From: a bacterium | GTDB taxonomy: Bacteria > SZUA-182 > DTGQ01 | NCBI GenBank assembly: GCA_040755755.1 | Contig: JBFLZW010000055.1 | Coordinates: forward strand, 106,444-170,443 | Length of the DNA: 64,000 nt | Direction: 5' to 3' | The notes under the pieces: generated by a model | What the model was told of the DNA's origin: nothing | Database searches by the model: none | What the model saw: the letters and a program-made list of their open reading frames with translations, nothing else | Shown here: one piece after another, positions 47,792-56,947 of the stretch | How positions within the stretch are numbered: position 1 is the first letter of the stretch | Layout: each line of letters begins with the position of its first letter | Translations under genes and position numbers: made by a program

Positions 47792-49429
47792 TTAAAACAT
47801 CTCCTTCTCTGCTCCGGGAGTGATCTGGAAGGCCACGGTAAAGGTAGTCCCCTGATTCGGCACACTTTCGACCGTCACTGTCCCCTTGTTTTTTTTGATC
47901 AGCATATTGACGATTGCCAGACCCAGTCCGGTCCCTTTGGACTTGGTAGTAAAAAGAGGGGTAAAAATTTTCCGGATATTAATCGGAGATATTCCGACTC
48001 CGGTATCGGTGAAGGAGAGCACCAGCCGTGCGCCTTCCCAGCTCCCCTGAATCTTCAGTCTGCCGCCGCATGGCATGGCCTGGATGGCATTGGAAATGAT
48101 GTTATGGAAAATCTGCTCTGCATGGTCTGGATCGACAAATGCCTTGGGCAGGCTTTTCGGGTAGTCGACAACGACCTGAATATCGGAAGGAATGTCTATC
48201 TTCTGCAGCAGCTTTTGCAGGATCTTCTCCAGATCGACCTGTTGAAAACGGGGAGGAGAAGTGCGGGACAGATCCAGAAGATCCTCGACGAACCGGCTCA
48301 TCTTATGGATTTCCTCTTCCAGGGTATCGACAAACTCCTCGATATCTTCCGACTCATCCCGGTTTTTCAGAAGGTATAATACACCCGACAGGATGGTCAG
48401 GGAACTTCGGAATTCATGTCCCACGCTGCCGATCAACTGGCCGATAACAGCCAGTTTCTCTTTGTGTACCATCTCTTCCTGGATCTTCTGCAATTCTATT
48501 GTCCGCTCTTCCACTTTCCGCTCAAGCTCTGCATAAAGCTTTCTGATTTCATCCTCTGCCTGCTTGCGCTGCGTAATGTCTCGGGAAAACTCAACCGCCT
48601 GAATTACCTCTCCCTCGGCATTCCGGATCGGAAAAGCGAAAACCTCAGCCCAGGAAGCCGCCTGCTGATCGGTATTCTCCCGGCACCGCAATCGGTAGGC
48701 AGGTTTTCCGGTTTGAAAAGCATCGATGATCGCACAGGAGAGGCAGGGTTCGGCGCGGTTATGGAAAGCCTCGTAGCACTTTCTGCCAATGATATCCTGC
48801 GGCTGTACATTGTAAAGCGTTGCTCTGGCCGGATTGCACATCAGAATGGTGAGTGAGCGGTCTTGAATATTGAGCGGATCGGCAATGCAACTGAATACTG
48901 CTTCGAGCTGGTTTTTCGTCTTTCGCAGCTCTTCTTCAGCCTGATGGGCGGATTTTATCTGGCTGATAATTCCGGCCACTAACCGCAGGGATTGAATATC
49001 CTCCATCCGCCAGTCCCGCGGGCTGGTTAAATCCTCGAAAATGACAAAACCGGCAAATTGTCCATGAGCCCACAGGGGTATGATTAAAAGAGCCTGAATT
49101 TCCGAAGTTCCAAAAGGGCAGAGTGTACCCGGACCGGATTTGCCTTTCAGCTCTGGAAAGACGATATTCTGGTTCTTCTTCAGAGGATCCATCCACGCAG
49201 GAAGAGAGACTACAGGAGTTCCCTGCCATTGATACCGGCAGGATGAAATGCCGGGGGAGCACCACTCGTGGACGATGTCCAGCAAATCTTCATTGGACCC
49301 TATGGCTACCAGGCAAATGCGGTTTAAGGCCAGATACTGACCGATCTTCCTCAAGGCGTTTGTTATAGCCAGATGGAGATTTTGTGTAGCCACAAACGAA
49401 GATAACAGAGAAGGCAGGATTTCTTTCAT
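47792..49429 (-). CDS. GAF-PAS sensor histidine kinase
   Basis: A 545-residue soluble kinase from ATG 49429, which has GGAG six bases upstream. A GAF-type domain (about 10-170; LHLAITNALRKIGQYLALNRIC ... ALLIIPLWAHGQFAGFVIFED) is followed by a PAS domain (about 180-310) with a Cys pair (EPCLSCAI), a coiled coil, and a kinase core. The H-box is GSVGHEFRSSLTILSG, the N-box HNIISNAIQAM, G1 DTGVGISPINIRKIF and G2 GTGLGLAIVNML. No response regulator is adjacent, so it is an orphan kinase. The cysteine-bearing PAS resembles that of the kinase at 22224-23789. Confidence 0.9.
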   Translation of the reverse strand: MKEILPSLLSSFVATQNLHLAITNALRKIGQYLALNRICLVAIGSNEDLLDIVHEWCSPGISSCRYQWQGTPVVSLPAWMDPLKKNQNIVFPELKGKSGPGTLCPFGTSEIQALLIIPLWAHGQFAGFVIFEDLTSPRDWRMEDIQSLRLVAGIISQIKSAHQAEEELRKTKNQLEAVFSCIADPLNIQDRSLTILMCNPARATLYNVQPQDIIGRKCYEAFHNRAEPCLSCAIIDAFQTGKPAYRLRCRENTDQQAASWAEVFAFPIRNAEGEVIQAVEFSRDITQRKQAEDEIRKLYAELERKVEERTIELQKIQEEMVHKEKLAVIGQLIGSVGHEFRSSLTILSGVLYLLKNRDESEDIEEFVDTLEEEIHKMSRFVEDLLDLSRTSPPRFQQVDLEKILQKLLQKIDIPSDIQVVVDYPKSLPKAFVDPDHAEQIFHNIISNAIQAMPCGGRLKIQGSWEGARLVLSFTDTGVGISPINIRKIFTPLFTTKSKGTGLGLAIVNMLIKKNKGTVTVESVPNQGTTFTVAFQITPGAEKEMF

Positions 49430-49565
49430 GGTGATCTCCAAATTCCTTTCGTTTATGGTTGGAATAGTGATTAATTAGCTGAAAAGAAGAAAAACATTCC
49501 CTATATAATGATATATGAGAAGAGAGAAAAATCAAGGAAAATGATTACGACAGGTCAAAATCGGC

Positions 49566-49598
49566 GTGCGGGTCAAGGGCACTGCCCTTGACCCGCAC
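49566..49598 (-). terminator. Terminator-like hairpin after the small exported protein gene
   Basis: Sixteen-base perfect arms GTGCGGGTCAAGGGCA and TGCCCTTGACCCGCAC are separated by one base. The hairpin lies seven bases beyond the stop of the gene at 49606-49998. Only a short ATTTTG follows on the minus strand, so it is a weak factor-independent terminator or a structural 3' end. Confidence 0.6.
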
Positions 49599-49605
49599 GA
49601 TTGAG

Positions 49606-49998
49606 TCAGATATTATCTTTCTTCAGCCCGCTGATCTTGGTTACCCCCTTGAGGTCCCCGTTAACGGAATATCGCTCAAAGCCAATAAATTCATCCTCGG
49701 AGATAAATCGACAATGGTCCAGAACTTCAGTACCATCCTCCAGGATATATTTGATAACAAATATTGTCTCACCATAAACACCGGCCAGGGGGAGCGCCTG
49801 CCCTCGGCCCGACAACTGGGCTTTGCCGGAAATAGTACCATCTGGGTTGAAAGTTACCACCAAATATCCCTGCTCTATGCTGCCCACGCGGATAGCATAG
49901 GTATGGGTGCCGGAAAACTGCGCCAGTGCAACACCCGCAAAAAGAACTACTGCGGTTAAAACCGTGGTAAAAACAGCAAGACTGAATTTATTTGGCAT
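49606..49998 (-). CDS. Small exported protein of unknown function
   Basis: A 130-residue protein. ATG 49998 (MPNKFSLAVFTTVLTAVV) is preferred because GGAG lies nine bases upstream; the longer in-frame start has no such site. A Sec signal ends at GVALAQF (about residue 27). The mature domain of about 100 residues is beta-rich (THTYAIRVGSIEQGYLVVTF, NPDGTISGKAQLSG, GVYGETIFVIKYI), like a lipocalin-type or DUF sandwich. One Cys is present. No family was recognised. Confidence 0.7.
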   Translation of the reverse strand: MPNKFSLAVFTTVLTAVVLFAGVALAQFSGTHTYAIRVGSIEQGYLVVTFNPDGTISGKAQLSGRGQALPLAGVYGETIFVIKYILEDGTEVLDHCRFISEDEFIGFERYSVNGDLKGVTKISGLKKDNI

Positions 49999-50149
49999 AT
50001 AAATCATCTCCTTTAATTCCATTATAATCCCTTTTAAAAAAAACACAAGCGAAGGATGTTACAAATCAGCACCGAGCATCTGAAATATATCCCCACCCCC
50101 ATCAGGCATCCTTGCGAAGATCATTTTATCATGATATATTGACCAGGCG

Positions 50150-51448
50150 ATGATCCATAGCAATGAAATGTCTGAAAAAAAATACTTTATCTTCCTCTGG
50201 TCCTGCACGGGCATAGCTCTGGTTTTTACCATATCTTTTCTGGTCAAATATCTCAATGACGTTCACAGCGCTTTGGCCAACGGCAGGTACCTGGCTGGCT
50301 ACCTGGTTTTATTCATCCCTCTGAGCATTGGGCTCTACAAGGGGTCAGACGAACTCGGCCAGAAAATTCTGCTTTTCTACGGCATTGTACTCATGTTCTG
50401 GGCGTATGGACTGCTCCTTTCAACTGCCAGTTGGCTCTCCTTATGTCTTGGGCTGCTTTTTATGTGCGGCTGGATGCGGGAATACGATGAAGGCTGGTCA
50501 CATCTTCTCTTTCTGACCATTCTCCTGTGCACCCTGCTGCTCGGAGAATCAATACCTCAGTTCGGCGTCCGGTTTGCCGGAAGCAAGGACCTGTTATGGG
50601 CAGGTCTGTTTGATGAATTCCTGCATATCCTGGCCGCCCTCCTGGTAATATTTCCCCTCCTCCTGTCCGAGGACAAAATGGCCAAAAGAGGATATCTGCT
50701 GGCCATCATGATGCTGGCTGCGGTACTCATCGACCTTGATCATATCGACCCCCTGCTTTTTCTCAGTACCGGACAGGGAGTATTCAGGGCACGGACTCCG
50801 GTTCACAGCTTCTTGTGGGGCGGGATCATCTCCCTGCCCTTGTGGTTTCACCGGGATAAAAAATTCGGCCTGGCGTTTTTACTGGCCCATTTTTCTCATA
50901 TTCTCCGGGATTCCTACGGATTGGGGCGCATACAAATGCTCTGGCCCCTCTCTATCCCCAAATATCCCAGGCCGGTATATCCTCTCGGTATGGTTGTCCT
51001 GTTTCTTGTTTCCCTGGGGTTCCACTACCGGAAGCATCTGAAAGAGGGCTGCGCCAGAATTATCAAGCCGATTCTCTGGTCCGCGAGCTTTGCCCTGCTG
51101 ACAGGACTTGGGATATTTTTCCTGAAAAGACTGCCTCCCCCAAGAAACCAGCTACTGCCTCAGGGTGCCCGATGGGTGCAGAAGGGATTTTTTCTCCTGC
51201 TGGTGATGGAAATTTTTGTCCTTTCACTCTGGTTTCCTGACAAGGAAACCACGGAATTTCATGCCTGCTGCCCCAACCCCTACCTCCTTTCCGGTGTCTG
51301 CTCCGGCCTTATTGCAGGGATTGCATACGTTCTGTCTGCCGGAATATCCACCTTGCCCTACCTTGTATCCCTCGCCATCCCAGGCATCTTTCTCCTCGTG
51401 CTTACCTGCTGCCAGCGGCGGGGAAAGCAGGTTATCAGTGGCCAGTAA
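50150..51448 (+). CDS. Membrane protein with a YdjM-like metal-dependent hydrolase domain
   Basis: A 432-residue polytopic protein with about 12 hydrophobic segments. Within the membrane it has a conserved acidic/His pattern: FDEFLHILAALLV, LIDLDHIDPLLF, RTPVHSFLWG and HFSHILRDSYG followed by MLWPLS. This is the arrangement of the YdjM/DUF457 inner-membrane putative metal-dependent hydrolases. The substrate is unknown. Extra N- and C-terminal membrane segments make it longer than YdjM. The last residues (KQVISGQ) are encoded by a dispersed repeat that starts before the stop codon. ATG 50150 was kept; ATG 50168 is equally possible. Confidence 0.75.
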   Translation: MIHSNEMSEKKYFIFLWSCTGIALVFTISFLVKYLNDVHSALANGRYLAGYLVLFIPLSIGLYKGSDELGQKILLFYGIVLMFWAYGLLLSTASWLSLCLGLLFMCGWMREYDEGWSHLLFLTILLCTLLLGESIPQFGVRFAGSKDLLWAGLFDEFLHILAALLVIFPLLLSEDKMAKRGYLLAIMMLAAVLIDLDHIDPLLFLSTGQGVFRARTPVHSFLWGGIISLPLWFHRDKKFGLAFLLAHFSHILRDSYGLGRIQMLWPLSIPKYPRPVYPLGMVVLFLVSLGFHYRKHLKEGCARIIKPILWSASFALLTGLGIFFLKRLPPPRNQLLPQGARWVQKGFFLLLVMEIFVLSLWFPDKETTEFHACCPNPYLLSGVCSGLIAGIAYVLSAGISTLPYLVSLAIPGIFLLVLTCCQRRGKQVISGQ

Positions 51449-51471
51449 AGACAGTGGTCAGTGACCACTCT
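51432..51471. repeat. Dispersed CAGTGGCCAGT repeat spanning a stop codon
   Basis: TTATCAGTGGCCAGTAAAG and ACAGTGGTCAGTGACCACTC extend from the last codons of the YdjM-like gene into the gap, so the repeat supplies the C-terminal residues and the stop. Confidence 0.65.
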
Positions 51472-51551
51472 CTTCATTTTCTCCTTAAACTTTCAGCCCG
51501 AAAGGAACGATAAGAAAATAATAGCGGAAAATGGAGGTCTTGAGTATAGGT

Positions 51552-52076
51552 ATGATAAGCAAAAGGAAAGTCGGTCTGGCCTTGTGCAATATGGCCACTA
51601 TCGGTATTTTTCTCATTCCTGTCACGATTTGTTCAGGCTCTTTTGCTCAATCCTCGTTACCGTTTCACCTGTCCAGCAGAGAGGAGAAGATCGAGGCATT
51701 TCCCTGTCAGGACTGCCATGAGGATATGTCGGCAGAAGGGGGAGACGAAAATGCGCAGCCACAGGAACATGCCGGAATTTCGCTCAAGCATGGGGGCTTA
51801 CGGTGTTTCAACTGTCATGATCAAAAGGACCGGGATACCCTGCAAACCGTCGATCATCGCCGGGTCAGCTTTTCCAATATGGAAGAGGTGTGCGGTGGAT
51901 GTCATGCGGCTGATTACCGGGATTGGACCAAAGGGATTCATGGCAAGCTGGTTGGCTCCTGGAAAGGAATTCAGCGGGGACTTCGCTGCGTGGAGTGCCA
52001 TGATGTCCACGAACCAAAGCCGATAACTGTCAAACCGGAGCGGCCCCCCGATCCACCGGCCGCATCGCACCCATAA
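51552..52076 (+). CDS. Tetrahaem c-type cytochrome
   Basis: A 174-residue exported cytochrome with four CxxCH haem sites: CQDCH, CFNCH, CGGCH and CVECH. The signal peptide is KRKVGLALCNMATIGIFLIP...GSFAQSS. I start it at ATG 51552; an in-frame ATG at 51531 adds seven residues with a poorer ribosome site. Additional His residues (HAGISLKHGG, DHRRVSF, GIHGKLVG) could be the distal ligands for bis-His haems. It is the first of three co-oriented genes (cytochrome, ferredoxin, NrfD-like protein), a typical quinol-to-periplasm electron transfer module. Confidence 0.88.
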   Translation: MISKRKVGLALCNMATIGIFLIPVTICSGSFAQSSLPFHLSSREEKIEAFPCQDCHEDMSAEGGDENAQPQEHAGISLKHGGLRCFNCHDQKDRDTLQTVDHRRVSFSNMEEVCGGCHAADYRDWTKGIHGKLVGSWKGIQRGLRCVECHDVHEPKPITVKPERPPDPPAASHP

Positions 52077-52123
52077 GGTCACAGCCATAACCTGAACATG
52101 AGGTAGGAGCTGGAAACGTAACT

Positions 52124-52999
52124 ATGCTGACACGAAGGGAGTTTATTAAAAAATCGACTCAAGGGGCCTCTTTGCTGAGCCTGTCTTCATTAATCAGCGG
52201 CTGCTTTTCAGAAAAGTTTTTCCAGGATCACATCAGGCGGATGAGTCGGGAAGAACTGCACAAGACCATTCAACGGCTGGAAAATGAATACCGGCAGAAA
52301 TTTTGCCGGCAGATCAAGATCAAAACCACTCCTGCTCAGCAGGATGTTCTGTTTGGCATGACTCTGGACCTTTCCAAGTGCATCGGCTGCCGAAGGTGTG
52401 TATGGGCCTGTGCTCAAGAGAACAACCAATCCAGAAAGCCCCAGATCACCTGGATCGATGTACTTGAGATGAAGCATGGGTCAATGGATATTAAGGAAGG
52501 AAACCGTTACTACCGGCACGAATCAACTCCGGCGGAAGGATATTTTTACCTGCCGATCCAGTGTCAGCAGTGCCAGGATCCTCCCTGTGTCAAGGTCTGT
52601 CCGGTGAACGCCACCTGGAAGGAGCCGGACGGGATTGTAGTCATTGACTACGACTGGTGCATCGGATGCCGCTACTGTCTGGCCGCCTGCCCATACGGTG
52701 CCCGGAAATACAACTGGAGCCGCCCCTCCTTGCCGGCAAATGAGATAAATCCTGATGTTCACCTTCTGGGAAACCGGCCGCGAGACAAAGGTGAGGTTGA
52801 AAAATGCACTTTCTGCCTTCACCGGACCAGGGAGGGACGCTATCCTGCCTGTGTTGAGGTCTGCCCTACCGGTGCCCGGAAATTCGGCGATCTCCTTGAC
52901 CCGAAAAGCGTTGTCCGCACAATCCTGGCTGAGAAAAATGTCTTTGTGCTCAAGCCGGAATCGAACACCAAACCAAGGTTCTATTACTATTTTGGATAG
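52124..52999 (+). CDS. Exported 4Fe-4S ferredoxin subunit (DmsB/NrfC/HybA-like)
   Basis: A 291-residue iron-sulphur protein with a Tat-type start TRREFIKKSTQGASLLSL and a lipobox-like SLISGC, so it may be a Tat-exported lipoprotein on the periplasmic side. Cys clusters: CIGCRRCVWACAQENN; CQQCQDPPCVKVCP; CIGCRYCLAACPYGARKYN; and CTFCLHRTREGRYPACVEVCP. Together these give about 16 Cys for four [4Fe-4S] centres as in DmsB/PsrB/NrfC. It overlaps or abuts the NrfD gene and follows the cytochrome by 47 bp. It should carry electrons between the NrfD quinone site and the tetrahaem cytochrome. Confidence 0.92.
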   Translation: MLTRREFIKKSTQGASLLSLSSLISGCFSEKFFQDHIRRMSREELHKTIQRLENEYRQKFCRQIKIKTTPAQQDVLFGMTLDLSKCIGCRRCVWACAQENNQSRKPQITWIDVLEMKHGSMDIKEGNRYYRHESTPAEGYFYLPIQCQQCQDPPCVKVCPVNATWKEPDGIVVIDYDWCIGCRYCLAACPYGARKYNWSRPSLPANEINPDVHLLGNRPRDKGEVEKCTFCLHRTREGRYPACVEVCPTGARKFGDLLDPKSVVRTILAEKNVFVLKPESNTKPRFYYYFG

Positions 53000-53007
53000 T
53001 GAGGAGT

Positions 53008-54291
53008 ATGATACCTGACCACGTGAAGAAAACCAGTTCAAACCTCTTTCCCCGGCTCCTTACGGGAGGATGGGCTTATTACCTCTGGCTGTCCGTTCTG
53101 GGAATTACCGTGGCGGCAGGCGCTTTAGCCTTTGCCTTTCAGGTTCGAGATGGCCTGATCATCACCGGCATGCGCGATCCTTTCCCCTGGGGGCTCTATA
53201 TTGCCAATTTTGCCTTTCTGGTAGGCATAGCGGCAGCCGCAGTCCTGGTGATTATTCCCTCGTATATTTACCACTATCAGCCTTTGAAGGAAATCTGCCT
53301 CATCGGAGAGTTTTTGTCCGCTGCCTCGATCGTCATGGCCCTGTTTTTTGTGGTCATTGACCTGGGCAGGCCAGACCGCTTCTGGCACATTCTCCCCGGC
53401 CCGGGGCTGCTCCACTTTCCCCAATCCCCCATGGGCTGGGACTGCCTGGTCCTGTGGGGTTATCTGCTTCTCAACCTGGTCCTGTGCGGCTATATCTTAC
53501 GATGCAAATACCAGGGCAGGCAGCCAAACCTTCGCCTGCTCATGCCCCTGGTTTATCTTTCCATTGTCTGGGCCATCAGTATTCATACGGTAACTGCCTT
53601 CATCTACTGCGCGCTCTCCTCCGTTCCCTCCTGGCACCAGGCGATTACGATACCCCGGTTTCTGGCTTCGGCTTTTGCCTCCGGCCCTGCTCTTTTGATC
53701 CTGATCCTTCAGGTCATTGGACGCTACACCCGGTGGCCGGTAGAAAAAAAAGCACTCTCCAAACTGGCCGAAATCATGACGGTGGCCTTATTCTTCAACC
53801 TGTTTATGCTCGGAGCCGAAATATTGGTTGAAGGTTACACCAGAGGCTCTCATTTTTCCCACTGGCAATACCTGCTCTTCGGGCTTCATGGACATACCGG
53901 CTGGGTCTTTCTCACCTGGACCGCAGTAGCGGCTCAAGGTTTCTCTTTGATTCTCCTTTTGGTTCCCCGGATCCGCTGTAACCTGAAGCTTCTCAGCCTC
54001 TGCTGCACCGCCATATTTGCCGGAATCTGGCTTGAGAAGGGAATCGGACTTCTCGCCTTCGGATTTATCCCCTCAAACCTTGGGGAGATATTTGAATACC
54101 GTGTCACATCCGCTGAGATCGCCATTACTGCGGCCATCTGGGCTATCGGTATGCTCATTATTACTCTGCTGGTCAAGCTGACTATCCTGATTGAAACAGG
54201 AGCTTGCCGTCATGTCGATAAAGCTCAGGGCGAGCAGACAAAGGCCGCACAGATCGAGGCCGGAGAAGAAGTAACACCCCTGACCCAGTGA
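53008..54291 (+). CDS. nrfD: NrfD/PsrC-like quinone-interacting membrane subunit
   Basis: A 427-residue protein with about ten membrane segments. Hallmarks are GLIITGMRDPFPWGLYIANF, a conserved acidic TM region (VIDLGRPDRFWHI) and SIHTVTAFIYCALSSVPSWH. The family oxidises or reduces menaquinol and lacks haem. I chose ATG 53008; a GTG at 52999 overlapping the ferredoxin stop is possible. No molybdopterin catalytic subunit follows, so the trio resembles quinone/cytochrome exchange modules more than a complete DmsABC or PsrABC enzyme. The C-terminal 25 residues are soluble and Glu/Gln-rich. Confidence 0.9.
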   Translation: MIPDHVKKTSSNLFPRLLTGGWAYYLWLSVLGITVAAGALAFAFQVRDGLIITGMRDPFPWGLYIANFAFLVGIAAAAVLVIIPSYIYHYQPLKEICLIGEFLSAASIVMALFFVVIDLGRPDRFWHILPGPGLLHFPQSPMGWDCLVLWGYLLLNLVLCGYILRCKYQGRQPNLRLLMPLVYLSIVWAISIHTVTAFIYCALSSVPSWHQAITIPRFLASAFASGPALLILILQVIGRYTRWPVEKKALSKLAEIMTVALFFNLFMLGAEILVEGYTRGSHFSHWQYLLFGLHGHTGWVFLTWTAVAAQGFSLILLLVPRIRCNLKLLSLCCTAIFAGIWLEKGIGLLAFGFIPSNLGEIFEYRVTSAEIAITAAIWAIGMLIITLLVKLTILIETGACRHVDKAQGEQTKAAQIEAGEEVTPLTQ

Positions 54292-54520
54292 ATAAGGGCC
54301 GCTGACCTAACCAGCTCATCATGAGCTGCCCAGTCTCCAACTTGTCATCCAGGGATGATGGTGTCAGCCTAAAATAAAAAATTCAAACACTTAACTTCTT
54401 GCTTCCGATGTATTATCATAGAGAGGAAGAGAACGATATACGATAAGGACCATCGGCTGTTAGGTTTTCTTGGACAGGATTACCGATGAACCAAGAGAGC
54501 CCGATGGAGGAAAGGAATAT
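54292..54520. other. Intergenic region before rpoD
   Basis: 229 bp. A short palindrome CAGCTCAT-c-ATGAGCTG (54312-54328) lies 20 bases after the nrfD stop; it has no T-run and is only a weak terminator candidate. No convincing sigma-70 promoter for rpoD was found by eye. Confidence 0.4.
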
Positions 54521-56299
54521 ATGACCAAAGAGAATGAAGAAAAATTAGAACAACTGATAAACCTGGGGAAGGATCGGGGAGGTTATCTAACCTATACCGA
54601 GGTTAATGATTTCCTTCCGGATGAGGTCATATCTGCGGATGAAATCGATGACCTCGTAGCGGAGCTGGAAGAAAAAGGTATTGAACTGGTCGATACTCCT
54701 CCTGTTGTGGGCGAAGAAGAGCGAGGGCATCCCGCAGGAGAAGCCCGCAGCATCCTGTCCCTGTCTTTCGGAGAGGAAGAAGCCGGGGAGGAAGAGGCTG
54801 TGCAGGGAGAACAGGAGGCTGCTCCGGAAGAGGATGATGAAGAAGAGGAGGCAACTCTCGACTATGCACGGTTATACCTGAGAGAGATGGGAGCGGTGCC
54901 TCTTCTGACCCACGAGGAGGAGATAAGCCTTGCCAAACAGATCGAGGAGGGTGAAAATGAGGTTATCCGCGCGGCCCTTGCTTCTCCCCTCACCTTCAGA
55001 AAAGCAGCCGAATTCGCAGATATGCTGCTCTCGAACAAAGAACCCGAAGAATTGGCCAGAGAGCTGGAGGCGGAGAATTATCCGATTGAGGAATCACTCG
55101 ATATCCCCCCGATGCTCTCCCTGATCAACCAGGTCAAAAGGCTGATCGAACAGGACCGGCTGGCACAGGAGGAGGCAGCGGTCAGGGGCCGGATTCCGGA
55201 TACTGCCCATGCCAGGATGAAAAAGCAGGATCATCAGAGGAAAGATACAATCGTCTCCCTCCTCAAGCAGATAAACCAAAGGGTCAGGTTTATTGATAAG
55301 ATCGTCCAGAGCCTGAAAGAGCTCGGAGCGCAGGCAGCCAAAGCCGAGGATGAAATCATCCGGGCCGGGGAGCACATCAAAACTCCTTCCGGGCAATGGC
55401 CCGCTTTCCCCCAGCCGGAGAATAACGATCAAGGCGGCAGAGATGAACAGGATAAATACCTGCGGATAATCACCAATGCCCGAAAGACCATCCGCCGGGT
55501 GGAGGAAGAGGCCATGCTGCCACTGGAGGACTTAAAGCGCACCATCCAGGTCATCAAGAGCGGCGAGGCGAAGACCAGACAGGCCAAAGACCATATGACC
55601 AGGGCCAACCTGCGCCTGGTGGTCTCCATTGCCAGAAGGTACATGAACCGCGGCCTGCCCTTCCTGGATCTGGTCCAGGAGGGAAATATCGGGCTGATGA
55701 GAGCTGTGGACAAGTTCGACTACACCATGGGGCACCGATTCAGCACCTATGCCACCTGGTGGATCAGGCAGGCTATCACCCGGGCTATCGCCGATCAGGC
55801 CCGGATGATCCGTATCCCCGTGCATATGACGGAAACCATCACCAAGCTGATCCGCGCCTCCACTGCCCTCGCGCAGGAGCTGGGGCGGCAGCCTACGGCG
55901 CAGGAGATCGCCGAACGCCTGAATGTTCCCGTAGAGAAAGTCAGCAAGGCGCTGGAAACCGTCAAAGAGCCGATCTCCCTGGAAACTCCTATCGGTGAAG
56001 AGGAGGAAAGCTACCTGGAGGATTTTGTCGAGGATAAAAAGATCGCCTCCCCTGAGGAGGAAGCTACTCGCCAGAACCTCTCGGAGCAGACCCGGAGAAT
56101 GCTGGCTACCCTGACCCCCCGCGAGGAGGAAATCCTGCGGATGCGCTTTGGAATCGATGAGTCGGAGGACCATACCCTGGAGGAAATAGGGGAGAGATTC
56201 CACGTTACCCGAGAGCGCATCCGGCAGATCGAGGCCAAGGCACTGCGCAAACTGCGCCACCCCTCCCGCTCCGAACAGATCAAGGAATTCGTGAGATAG
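54521..56299 (+). CDS. rpoD: RNA polymerase primary sigma factor RpoD
   Basis: A 592-residue sigma-70. ATG 54521 ([20 protein letters not shown]) has GGAGG ten bases upstream; a longer in-frame start has none. Region 1.1 (about 1-75) is followed by an acidic stretch of Glu/Asp (about 85-115). Then come region 1.2 ([20 protein letters not shown]), a non-conserved insert (about 150-320), region 2 with [19 protein letters not shown] and the -10 recognition helix [17 protein letters not shown], region 3, and region 4.2 [20 protein letters not shown]. It is complete and typical of a housekeeping sigma. Accessory DNA begins right after the stop. Confidence 0.97.
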   Translation: MTKENEEKLEQLINLGKDRGGYLTYTEVNDFLPDEVISADEIDDLVAELEEKGIELVDTPPVVGEEERGHPAGEARSILSLSFGEEEAGEEEAVQGEQEAAPEEDDEEEEATLDYARLYLREMGAVPLLTHEEEISLAKQIEEGENEVIRAALASPLTFRKAAEFADMLLSNKEPEELARELEAENYPIEESLDIPPMLSLINQVKRLIEQDRLAQEEAAVRGRIPDTAHARMKKQDHQRKDTIVSLLKQINQRVRFIDKIVQSLKELGAQAAKAEDEIIRAGEHIKTPSGQWPAFPQPENNDQGGRDEQDKYLRIITNARKTIRRVEEEAMLPLEDLKRTIQVIKSGEAKTRQAKDHMTRANLRLVVSIARRYMNRGLPFLDLVQEGNIGLMRAVDKFDYTMGHRFSTYATWWIRQAITRAIADQARMIRIPVHMTETITKLIRASTALAQELGRQPTAQEIAERLNVPVEKVSKALETVKEPISLETPIGEEEESYLEDFVEDKKIASPEEEATRQNLSEQTRRMLATLTPREEEILRMRFGIDESEDHTLEEIGERFHVTRERIRQIEAKALRKLRHPSRSEQIKEFVR

Positions 56300-56366
56300 T
56301 GGAGGCAGAGGGGACCACAAGGGGCGTTAGACAGCGGGATAGCGGGATTCGTGAAATAGCTAAGGG

Positions 56367-56632
56367 GAATGGCACTTACATAAGCCAAGCTTATAAATAG
56401 AGAGGACACAAAGCACACAGGGAAAAAAGATCTCCCGCAGAAGACGCAGAGAACAACCAATCCGGCAAGGTCCTGATGAAAGTCGGGATATATCGATGTG
56501 TCAACGGCCTGGAAGCAAGCAAAAAGTAAAAAGGCACAAGGAGGAACTTGTTTTACTTTTACTTTTCAATGATATCCTCTGCGTCTCAGCGTCTCTGCGG
56601 GAAAATTACTAATTCTTATGTAAGTGCCATTC
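56367..56632. mobile_element. MITE-like element A, 266 bp
   Basis: Bounded by perfect 18-bp terminal inverted repeats, GAATGGCACTTACATAAG and CTTATGTAAGTGCCATTC. Inside, a CCCGCAGA-GACGCAGAG type segment also recurs inverted near both ends (about 56430 and 56580-56600). It has no coding capacity. No clear target duplication was seen. It ends ten bases before the antitoxin-like ORF and seems to have removed the 5' end of that gene. A related copy starts at 63770. Confidence 0.8.
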
Positions 56633-56641
56633 ATTTTAAGC

Positions 56642-56785
56642 GTGGAAGATTATTTACGAAATATTATAAACCAACCGACAATCCTTACTGAAATTCAACT
56701 TAGTGCGCAAGAGGCTGGCTTAGATAGAATGACAGATGAGGAAATTGATGCTGAGATCAAGGCTTATAGAAAATCAAAAAGATAA
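56642..56785 (+). CDS. Antitoxin-like ORF, probably 5'-truncated
   Basis: A 47-codon ORF from GTG 56642. The text ILTEIQLSAQEAGLDRMTDE and EIDAEIKAYRKSKR is typical of the C-terminal toxin-binding part of small antitoxins paired with PIN-domain toxins. Its natural N-terminal DNA-binding part is missing, apparently lost at the end of MITE element A ten bases upstream. It lies 12 bp before the PIN fragment, the normal antitoxin-toxin order. Probably non-functional. Confidence 0.65.
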   Translation: MEDYLRNIINQPTILTEIQLSAQEAGLDRMTDEEIDAEIKAYRKSKR

Positions 56786-56797
56786 AATTTTCCACAT

Positions 56798-56947
56798 ATG
56801 CTAAAAATTGTAGTTGATACTAACGGAGTAGTCTCAGCATTTTTAAAGCCTTACAGTAACCCGGCATTAATCCTTGCACTCATTGCTCAACAAGAGGTTA
56901 ATTTATGCCTGAGCAGGAATATTTTAACTGAGTATAGACAAAATTGA
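56798..56947 (+). pseudogene. PIN-domain toxin fragment (N-terminal third)
   Basis: The 49 codons from ATG 56798 begin MLKIVVDTNGVVSAFLKPYS, the start of PIN_3-type toxins with the first catalytic Asp (VDTN). Then come NPALILALIAQQEVNLCLS and RNILTEYRQN before a stop. A full PIN toxin has about 140 residues with two or three more acidic catalytic residues. The text ends exactly where a hepT frame begins, so the rest was lost by deletion. Confidence 0.8.
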
